Shown here piece after piece: positions 23,337 through 28,924 of a stretch of 40,677 nucleotides of DNA. Every line of letters begins with the position of its first letter. Positions within the stretch are counted from its first letter, which is position 1. The translations under genes and the position numbers were made by a program. The stretch covers positions 1 through 40,677 of the forward strand of contig JBJOGW010000024.1 of assembly GCA_046048055.1 (NCBI GenBank), given 5' to 3'. The notes beneath the pieces were generated by a model, which was not told where the DNA came from, did not search any database, and saw only the letters and a list, made by a program, of their open reading frames with translations. The DNA is from SYAC01 sp046048055. Lineage in GTDB: Bacteria; Planctomycetota; Phycisphaerae; Phycisphaerales; SM1A02.

Positions 23337-25033
23337 CAGGGCACCTCCTCGCGATCATCCAGCCGAAAGGCCTCCACGGGCCGATCGAATCCCTTCACCT
23401 GCAGCGGCTCCAGCGGGCTCACGCGCCATCCCGGGCCAAGCTGCCCGCGCACGGCTTCATCCACGTACACGCAGCCGGCCGGCGCCGCCGAGCACAGTCG
23501 CGCCGCCAGGTTCACTCGGTCGCCAAGCACTGTGTAGTTGAGCCTGCGGGCGCTTCCCATGCAACCAGCCACCATGGGTCCAAAGGCCACACCCACGCCG
23601 ATCTCGATGGGATGCCGCGCCGTCCGGTTTCGCCGAGCCCGCTCCCGCACCATGTCGAGCGCGCAACGGGCGGCGCGCTCGGCGTCGTTCACGCCGCCCC
23701 GAGGTGCGCCGAACACCGCCATGACCAGGTCGCCCACGAACTTGTCGACCACGCCGCCGTGCCGGTAGACCACCTCGGTCAGGGCGGTCATGTGCTCGTT
23801 GAGCACCACCACCAGCTCCCCCGGGCTCAGTCGGTTGGCCAGCGGCGTGAAGCCCCGGATGTCGCAGAAGATCACGGCCGCTGGCAGCGTGCTGCCGCCG
23901 AGCGCATCGGCGCCGCCGATCATCTCGCGGGCAATGCCGGGATCGGCCACCAGGTCCAGCAGGCCTCGATAGCGATCGCGAAGTGCAAGCCCCTGGGCCA
24001 TCTGGTTGAAGCGGTCCGACAGCTGGCCCAGCTCGTCGCTCCGTGTCACCGCCACCTGCACCGAGTAGTCGCCCTGTCCCACCTGGCGAGCGGCCTCGCT
24101 CAGCACGGCCACGGGCCGCGCGAGCCCGCGGCCCATCCACACCGACACCATCAGCCCCAGCACCACACCCGCCAGTCCGGCCCCCAGGCCCGAGAGCACC
24201 AGCCGGCGCACCGCGGCATGCAACGGCTCCAGGCTGGCCGCCAGCACAAGCCTCGCGGAGCGGTCGGTGGCATCGATCGGTCGCTCCAAGGCAAGCCAGG
24301 GTGTGCCGTCGATCCAGATCTGCCGCTCGCCCCCGACCGTGTCCGCCGCCTGCAGCGACTCGGCAGCCGCGACGGGGATCTGCCCTCCAAACAACGCTCC
24401 ACCCAGCATCAGCCCGCTCCGGATCTCGCCGCCTCCGGTGACCGGCATCGGCGCCGGCGTGGCAAAGTCGAAGAGCACCGCCAGCGCACCCATGCATGAA
24501 CCGTCATCCGGATCGGGCACCGGCGTCAGAAGCACTTCAAGGGGCTGCTCCTCCACGGCCACGTACACCACGCGCGGGGCCATGTCCTGCATGGACGGCT
24601 CTCGCACGCTCGCCCATCCCGCCACCACGGCACGGTCGATCGCCGGCGTGCCGGAGCCCGGCTCGATGGCCTGGCCTTGGGCATCCAGAAACAGGTAGCC
24701 GGCACTGGCACGCCCGCCCACGGCATTCTCCTGAGCCCTCTGGAAGAACTCCCGCAACTCGTCGTCGGCCACCTGGGCCAGCACCTCGGGATCGCCGGAC
24801 TGCATGGCGGCGAACACGCGCGGACTGTTCACCAGCCGGCGGCAGCGGGCCTGCACGGCCGCAAGGCGGGCGTCGCGCACCTGAACCACCGTGTTGGCGG
24901 CGCTCTGGAACAGGTCCTGCAGCGCGTCGCGGTAGGCGGCTCGCACCTGGGCCGTGCTGGCCAGCAGGCCGATGCCCGTGGCCACAAGCACCACCGCGAT
25001 CATGGCCAGGGTGAGTCGTGTGGAGAATCGCAC
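23336..25033 (-). CDS. membrane-bound class III adenylate cyclase with periplasmic sensor and HAMP
   Basis: A 565-residue protein. Membrane segment 1 is at about 8-28 and segment 2 at about 279-300, enclosing a roughly 250-residue periplasmic sensor region with Cache-like character (AGYLFLDAQGQAIEPGSG, PRVVYVAVEEQPLEVLLTPV). HAMP follows (301-355, RPVAVLSEAARQVGQGDYSVQV). The catalytic domain (about 384-550) has both metal aspartates (Asp391 in FCDIRGFT, Asp435 in VDKFVGDLVMAVFG), the purine-contact pair Lys431 and Thr501, and Asn508/Arg512 in TVLGDRVNLAAR. Lys/Thr favours ATP, so cAMP is the likely product. It lies between a cupredoxin-like gene (7 nt upstream) and a barrel gene (overlapping), suggesting that the periplasmic partner gates it. 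That link is inference. Confidence 0.88.
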   Translation of the reverse strand: MRFSTRLTLAMIAVVLVATGIGLLASTAQVRAAYRDALQDLFQSAANTVVQVRDARLAAVQARCRRLVNSPRVFAAMQSGDPEVLAQVADDELREFFQRAQENAVGGRASAGYLFLDAQGQAIEPGSGTPAIDRAVVAGWASVREPSMQDMAPRVVYVAVEEQPLEVLLTPVPDPDDGSCMGALAVLFDFATPAPMPVTGGGEIRSGLMLGGALFGGQIPVAAAESLQAADTVGGERQIWIDGTPWLALERPIDATDRSARLVLAASLEPLHAAVRRLVLSGLGAGLAGVVLGLMVSVWMGRGLARPVAVLSEAARQVGQGDYSVQVAVTRSDELGQLSDRFNQMAQGLALRDRYRGLLDLVADPGIAREMIGGADALGGSTLPAAVIFCDIRGFTPLANRLSPGELVVVLNEHMTALTEVVYRHGGVVDKFVGDLVMAVFGAPRGGVNDAERAARCALDMVRERARRNRTARHPIEIGVGVAFGPMVAGCMGSARRLNYTVLGDRVNLAARLCSAAPAGCVYVDEAVRGQLGPGWRVSPLEPLQVKGFDRPVEAFRLDDREEVP

Positions 25034-25040
25034 GGCAGGT

Positions 25041-25820
25041 TCAGGCGCCGCCGGTCCAGTCCACCGTCACCGTGCGGCCCGGCTCGAGTTCCACGGCGTG
25101 CTCCACGGTCTCCTTGGGGCTCAGCCAGACTCGGAAGGTGTGCGTGCCGGCGGGCAGCCCCTCCAGACGGAAGTTGCCCAGCGCATCGGTGCGCACGAAG
25201 TGCGGCGAGTCCACCACCACGATCGATCCTCGCATGTGGTCATGCACCTCGCAGAACAGCGACACGGTGCCGGGCTTGTCAAAGACCACCGCAGGTGGCT
25301 CCTCGCCCGGGCGGTAGCGGCCCAGGTCGAACTTCTTGGCGGCGCTGTAGCTGAACACGCTGTGATAGATCGGATCCCTGTTCGGAAAGATCACCGGGGT
25401 CCCCACCTGCACCGGGAGCACCGAAGGCCGGAACTGAAGGCCTTGCTGCTCCAGCACCGCAGGCTGCGTGATTGCGGGATCGCGCGGCGCAAAGGTGCCC
25501 GTCATCCACACCACGCTGGCGGGCGGATCCGGCTCCTCCGGTCGCTCGCTGGTCCTGCCGGCGTACGCGCCCTTGGCCCCGCCGGCACTCCGGCGCGGCA
25601 AGACCGGAACGCGCCCAGCCAGAACGCAGGTGTCGGCGGGCAGGCCACCCGGTTCCGCCGTACGTGATGTGTTGTCGGCCGTCGATGCTGCCACGGATCG
25701 TGCGGTCGGTTCCGGTGGCGAGGCCTGTTCCGCCTGCGCCGGCGCACGGGCCGCGACCCACGCGACCACGCCCATCCATGCCGCCCCGCACAGCGAGCGC
25801 ATCGGCCATGACCTTCGCAT
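25041..25820 (-). CDS. periplasmic cupredoxin-like protein ("methylamine utilization" type)
   Basis: A 259-residue exported protein; the signal is about residues 1-29 (LCGAAWMGVVAWVAARAPAQA). After a Pro/Arg-rich linker comes a cupredoxin-type domain: VVWMTGTFAPR, LQFRPSVLPVQVGTPVIFPNRDPIYHSVFSYSAAKKFDLGRY, and FDKPGTVSLFCEVHDHMRGSIVVV. The His of YHSVFS and the Cys, His and Met of FCEVHDHM form a complete type 1 copper ligand set. A C-terminal carboxypeptidase-regulatory-like beta domain follows (GNFRLEGLPAGTHTFRVWL). Related proteins are often labelled methylamine utilization proteins, but no methylamine dehydrogenase genes are here. TAGACT ends 8 nt before ATG 25820. It heads the operon with the cyclase, barrel and lipoprotein. 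Confidence 0.8.
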   Translation of the reverse strand: MRRSWPMRSLCGAAWMGVVAWVAARAPAQAEQASPPEPTARSVAASTADNTSRTAEPGGLPADTCVLAGRVPVLPRRSAGGAKGAYAGRTSERPEEPDPPASVVWMTGTFAPRDPAITQPAVLEQQGLQFRPSVLPVQVGTPVIFPNRDPIYHSVFSYSAAKKFDLGRYRPGEEPPAVVFDKPGTVSLFCEVHDHMRGSIVVVDSPHFVRTDALGNFRLEGLPAGTHTFRVWLSPKETVEHAVELEPGRTVTVDWTGGA

Positions 25821-25828
25821 GACGCGGC

Positions 25829-25834
25829 AGTCTA
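25829..25834 (-). promoter_or_regulatory. -10 hexamer TAGACT for the cupredoxin-cyclase operon
   Basis: TAGACT ends 8 nt before ATG 25820, with no Shine-Dalgarno. It appears to be the only promoter for the four-gene operon down to 21646. Confidence 0.5.
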
Positions 25835-25900
25835 GTCGCAGGATCCCCACGATCCGGGAATCTTCGGGATCGACTTGCCTTGAGTGGAAACCAATTGGAT

Positions 25901-26014
25901 GGTGTCCCTGTCGGGTGAGGGGCACCTGACACGATCTGCGACGGCGTGGGGCAGTTTCGCGAACCGTTGCGGAGGGAGGAGCCGGCTCGAGGTGGGCTGG
26001 CTCCTCTCGTTTTT
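25901..26014 (+). ncRNA. candidate small RNA with terminator
   Basis: On the plus strand this gap holds a strong hairpin at 25901-25926 (GGTG-U-CCCU paired with AGGG-G-CACC), a middle region around TTCGCGAA, and then an intrinsic terminator. No plus-strand gene lies upstream; the cupredoxin operon runs the other way. A weak promoter could be TTGCCT (25876-25881) with GATGGT 17 nt later. Structure plus an orphan terminator suggests a transcript of roughly 110 nt. I found no match to the SRP RNA core, tmRNA or a riboswitch I know. It could instead be chance structure in the 3' region of the neighbouring minus-strand gene. Confidence 0.35.
25976..26014 (+). terminator. intrinsic terminator (plus orientation)
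   Basis: GAGGAGCC (25976-25983) pairs with GGCTCCTC (25999-26006), extended inward by three further pairs, and is followed by TCGTTTTT. Only the plus-strand reading has a U-tract. It lies at the 3' end of the minus-strand gene whose TAA is 26013-26015. Confidence 0.6.
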
Positions 26015-26534
26015 ACCCCGAACCCGGTGGCTGGAACGACTCCGGCGCTGGCAAGTAGCGGTCGCGCTGCGTGACGGACTGCGGATCACCCTCGGCCCTT
26101 GCCGACAGATCGATGAACTCATGCACGCCCGGCGAGGGCGGCAGGTCGCGCACGGGCTCGCGCAGGACCTGCCGCTCCAGCAACGCATAGAGCGACCGGT
26201 CATCCAGGTGATCCGTGCGAATCAGGAACACGCCCAGGTCCGCCAGGGACTCGATCACCTCCCAAAGGTGCTCCTGGACCTGACGATCCGAGAGTTGGTC
26301 GGTGGGCGGCAGATGCACTCCCACCTCGGCCAGTTGCTCCGCATTGGTGGTGAGCGGTGCCACCTGGAAGTCATGGTGCAGGGTCCAGAAGAGCCGGTCG
26401 CAACACTGGCCCCGCGCCCGGGCCAAGGCCACCAATTCGTCGATCCGCCGTTCGCGCGCTGCCACCGCCTGCGGCCGCAGTCCCCGCCTGCGCGGCCTCC
26501 GTGCCGCCCGTCGCCCTTCCTGAGTCATGATCAT
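26013..26534 (-). CDS. conserved-looking hypothetical protein
   Basis: A 173-residue soluble protein of unknown function. The first about 28 residues are Arg-rich (RRAARRPRRRGLRP). The middle is acidic and well ordered: DRLFWTLHHDFQVAPLTTNAEQL, HLWEVIESLADLGVFLIRTDHLDDRSLYALLERQVLREPVRDLPPSPGVHEFIDLS. The tail (from about 140) is Pro/Gly/Gln-rich. The codon pattern supports this strand over an overlapping plus-strand frame. ATG 26534 follows a GGGAGA site; a second ATG two codons later is also possible. A TAGGTT -10 box at 26555-26560 gives it its own short leader. I do not recognise the family, though the HTDHL...LYxxL...VRDLPP pattern suggests a conserved domain. Confidence 0.7.
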   Translation of the reverse strand: MIMTQEGRRAARRPRRRGLRPQAVAARERRIDELVALARARGQCCDRLFWTLHHDFQVAPLTTNAEQLAEVGVHLPPTDQLSDRQVQEHLWEVIESLADLGVFLIRTDHLDDRSLYALLERQVLREPVRDLPPSPGVHEFIDLSARAEGDPQSVTQRDRYLPAPESFQPPGSG

Positions 26535-26554
26535 CTGATCTCCCTTCGCCGGGC

Positions 26555-26560
26555 AACCTA
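26555..26560 (-). promoter_or_regulatory. probable -10 box TAGGTT
   Basis: TAGGTT lies 20 nt before ATG 26534, leaving a short leader that carries the GGGAGA ribosome site. Confidence 0.4.
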
Positions 26561-26564
26561 GTGG

Positions 26565-26600
26565 GGTCCCGCGAGCATTCCCGGAGGCGGGGCCTTTTTT
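26565..26600 (+). terminator. intrinsic terminator (plus orientation)
   Basis: GGTCCCGC (26565-26572) pairs with GCGGGGCC (26587-26594), one G-U pair, followed by six T. No plus-strand gene ends here. It lies just upstream of the minus-strand promoter at 26555 and may insulate the PEP-CTERM gene from antisense transcription. Confidence 0.6.
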
Positions 26601-26713
26601 CCACGGAGATTTCGTGACTGCATGCATGCGCCGATTTCATCCAAATCTTCCGGATTGCATGAGGGTTGGAGGGCGCAATTTGCGTTTGACCCTCGTCAGG
26701 AAAGCCTTGTCCC

Positions 26714-26737
26714 GGTGGCCATCAAATCATGGCCGCC
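26714..26737. promoter_or_regulatory. inverted repeat upstream of the PEP-CTERM-like gene
   Basis: GGTGGCCAT and ATGGCCGCC form a 9-bp stem (one G-U) with a 6-nt loop CAAATC, about 40 nt before the GTG start. It could be an operator or a leader hairpin. The surrounding 26601-26776 is noticeably AT-richer than the rest of the window, yet no clear -10 box is visible. Confidence 0.35.
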
Positions 26738-26776
26738 CATCTGAGCTGTACCCAACCCCTCGTAAGGAGTGACATC

Positions 26777-27565
26777 GTGAACGTGAAGACTCTTGGCATG
26801 GTGGCCGTGGCCGCGACCATGGCAGCGAGCGTGCAGGCCTCGATCGTGGTGGCCAGCGACAACGCTTCGAACTACGGCGGCGGTTGGACCAGCGGCTCCA
26901 ACGGCGGCACCGGCTTCGGCGCGTGGACCCTCGAAATGCTTGGCGGTGGCTATAAGGGCGCTTTCATCGGCAACCCCGGGAACATCGGCGTGACTGGCAT
27001 GGGATCCTCAGCCTTCGCGCTGTACGCCAACGGTTCTGACGCCTCCAGCAGCGGTTCAGGCATGGCGCAGGCCTTTGCCTATCGCTCATTCAACAATGCC
27101 CTCGGAGTTGGCGACTCCTTCAGCCTGCAGTGGGGCATCAACTGGGATCAGGGCTCTGGCGATGTTGGCACGAAGGGCTTCCGCCTTTTCACGGGAACGG
27201 GCAACAACCTCGCGATGACGATCTACAACTACAACTCCGGCGCGATCGGCATCCAGTCCGCATCCGGCACTGTTTCGGACATCGGCTTTGGCTACGGCAC
27301 GAACGCGATGACCTGGACGTTCACCCAGACCACCGCGACCAGCGTCACCGTGACCGCGAATGATCGTGATGGTTCGGGCACGTACTCGGCCACCTTCGCC
27401 GTGAACGGCGCTCTCTCCCGCTTCGCCCTTTTCACCGGCAACTCCAACAACGGCGGCAACAGCGAGCCCTACTTCAACAACTTCACCATCAACGCCGTGC
27501 CCGCCCCCGGCGCCGCAGCGCTGCTTGGCCTGGCCGGACTGGTCGCTGGCCGGCGCCGCCGCTGA
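26777..27565 (+). CDS. secreted protein with PEP-CTERM-like sorting tail
   Basis: A 262-residue exported protein with a signal peptide (to about residue 22, MAASVQA). The mature part is rich in Gly, Ser, Asn and Thr with beta-strand patterning (FGAWTLEML, DSFSLQWGINWDQGSGDVGTKGFRLFTG, MTIYNYNSGAIGIQS, SVTVTANDRDGSGTYSATF). The C-terminus is a PEP-CTERM-like signal: VPAPG, a hydrophobic segment AAALLGLAGLVAG and an Arg cluster. Such tails are processed by exosortases in planctomycetes and other Gram-negatives, so a surface or matrix protein is likely; no exosortase gene is in the window. GTG 26777 is fixed by AAGGAG 7 nt upstream. Base composition is lower in GC than its neighbours. A strong terminator follows. 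Confidence 0.85.
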   Translation: MNVKTLGMVAVAATMAASVQASIVVASDNASNYGGGWTSGSNGGTGFGAWTLEMLGGGYKGAFIGNPGNIGVTGMGSSAFALYANGSDASSSGSGMAQAFAYRSFNNALGVGDSFSLQWGINWDQGSGDVGTKGFRLFTGTGNNLAMTIYNYNSGAIGIQSASGTVSDIGFGYGTNAMTWTFTQTTATSVTVTANDRDGSGTYSATFAVNGALSRFALFTGNSNNGGNSEPYFNNFTINAVPAPGAAALLGLAGLVAGRRRR

Positions 27566-27591
27566 GGCACAGGTCATCACCCTGCCCTTTC

Positions 27592-27628
27592 AAGGGGTCG
27601 CCACCCAACGGGGGTGGCGGCCCCTTTT
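27592..27628 (+). terminator. strong intrinsic terminator after the PEP-CTERM-like gene
   Basis: AAGGGG and CGCCACCC pair with GGGTGGCG and CCCCTT across a short AACGG loop, and the hairpin ends in TTTT. It is the clearest terminator in the window. Confidence 0.9.
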
Positions 27629-27659
27629 CATTTGCCTCGTGCCCCGGCACACTGGCCCC

Positions 27660-27875
27660 GTGAAGACGCTGCTCACATTCGTGGCTTTCGGCGTGCTGGC
27701 CTGGGCGCTGTGGCGACTGCTGAACCGTCAGGAGGCGGGCGACCCCGGCTTTGAGCGTCGCATGAAGGCCGACGAGCGTCGCGCCCGCGCCAGCCGCCAG
27801 GCCCGGGCCCGCGCCTCGCTGGGCGTGCCACCACCCAACGCCTCCACCGAGGCGCCACCATCCGATCCCTCATGA
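27660..27875 (+). CDS. small single-pass membrane protein
   Basis: A 71-residue protein starting at GTG 27660. Residues 2-20 (KTLLTFVAFGVLAWALWRLL) form one membrane helix. The rest is a charged, Arg/Ala-rich helix (FERRMKADERRARASRQARARASL) and a Pro/Ser tail. Function is unknown. CACACT ends 6 nt before the GTG, a one-base departure from the TANNNT leaderless pattern, and no Shine-Dalgarno is present. It ends 7 nt before the convergent amidase gene. Confidence 0.6.
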   Translation: MKTLLTFVAFGVLAWALWRLLNRQEAGDPGFERRMKADERRARASRQARARASLGVPPPNASTEAPPSDPS

Positions 27876-27882
27876 ACCGTGC

Positions 27883-28677
27883 TCAGGCCCGGACCGAGCC
27901 CGCTTCCGGCACCGCCACGCGGCTGAGTTCCTGCCGACGCATCGACACGAACTCCCGCTGCAGGCTTCGTCCGGGGCACGCCGTGCGCGCCCCCTGCCAC
28001 TCCTGGTGGCTGCGCACCCGGTTCACGGGCACGCGATGCCGCTCCATGAGGCAACTGACCATGCGCTCCACGGCATCCAGCTGCGCGTCACTGGGGCTCT
28101 GCTCGTCGAAGTTGCCCAGGCAGCAGATGCCGATGTTGCCCTCGTTGTGGTCCTTGACGTGCGCGCCCTGCCACTTCAGGTCGCGCCCCTCCCACACGCG
28201 ACCACCGCGGTCGATCACGTAGTGGTAGCCGATGTCGCCCCAGCCCTTGTTGCGGTGGCTCACGCGGATCACCTCGATGCGGGCCGCGGCGCTGTACTGG
28301 TCCCGCGCCTGAAAGGGGCTCATGCCATCGTGGTGCAGGGTGATCCACCGCGGCGGCAGCATGGGATTCATGAGTGAGGGCACCGCCACCCCTCGGCTCC
28401 AGTCCTGTCGGGCGTGAAGAAAGTCGAAGTCACGCGGCTTGGCGGGCAGCACCGGCGGGCAGACGGCGGGCTTGGTCACGCTTCGAAGCACCGGATCCGG
28501 CAGTCGGCTCACGGTGGTGCTGCTGGCGCACCCCACTGCGGCCAGCGTGCCCATGGCCAGGAAGCCGCGGCGCGTGATCACCCCCGCACCGCGCAGGGCG
28601 GCGAGCATCGGGTCGGTCGGCTCGCGGGATTCGTGCGGCATGAGGTCGACGGCTGCGTGCGGAAGAGACCATGGCAT
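27883..28677 (-). CDS. Tat-exported N-acetylmuramoyl-L-alanine amidase (Amidase_2/PGRP fold)
   Basis: A 264-residue protein. The N-terminus has a twin-arginine signal (ITRRGFLAM, Arg36-Arg37) followed by a lipobox-like AAVGC (Cys50), so it may be a Tat-exported lipoprotein. The catalytic domain shows WITLHHDGMSPF, GWGDIGYHYVIDRGGRVWEGR, NEGNIGICCLGNFDEQSPSDAQ and VRSHQEWQGARTACPGRSL; the histidines and Cys match the zinc site of amidase_2 (T7 lysozyme-like) enzymes that cut the bond between muramic acid and the stem peptide. The start is uncertain: ATG 28641 or 28608 would still keep the Tat motif. It diverges from gyrB. Peptidoglycan turnover fits the other wall genes here. Confidence 0.85.
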   Translation of the reverse strand: MPWSLPHAAVDLMPHESREPTDPMLAALRGAGVITRRGFLAMGTLAAVGCASSTTVSRLPDPVLRSVTKPAVCPPVLPAKPRDFDFLHARQDWSRGVAVPSLMNPMLPPRWITLHHDGMSPFQARDQYSAAARIEVIRVSHRNKGWGDIGYHYVIDRGGRVWEGRDLKWQGAHVKDHNEGNIGICCLGNFDEQSPSDAQLDAVERMVSCLMERHRVPVNRVRSHQEWQGARTACPGRSLQREFVSMRRQELSRVAVPEAGSVRA

Positions 28678-28822
28678 CGGAATTGCGTCCGGGCCACCTT
28701 GACACTTTACGAGAACGGTCGCGGGTTCATGTGGCGAACGCCGCCGCCATGACGCGCCAAATGACCGGCAAAATCCGCCCGGATAAAACGCCGCTCGGCG
28801 GGCGTTTCCAAGGGGTTTCGAC

Positions 28823-28828
28823 TAGAAT
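28823..28828 (+). promoter_or_regulatory. probable -10 box TAGAAT for gyrB
   Basis: TAGAAT lies about 96 nt before ATG 28925, so gyrB has a leader of about 90 nt. Just upstream, AAACGCC (28786-28792) and GGCGTTT (28801-28807) form an inverted repeat that would overlap the -35 position and might be an operator. The rest of the 28678-28924 gap shows nothing else I can name. Confidence 0.5.
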
Positions 28829-28924
28829 CTGGATCTCCCTCCGGCAGCCCGACGCGGGCCTCGGCAGGGTCCCCAAACCACCCTCCCCCGCGAGGGTCGC
28901 AAGAGCCCCCACACCGTGTCCAGC

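Noticed and set aside
25884..26561. A 225-codon plus-strand frame ending 4 nt before a terminator
   Set aside because: The opposite strand has the better codon pattern, a ribosome site and a protein-like sequence; the plus translation is the usual antisense mixture of Leu, His and Arg.
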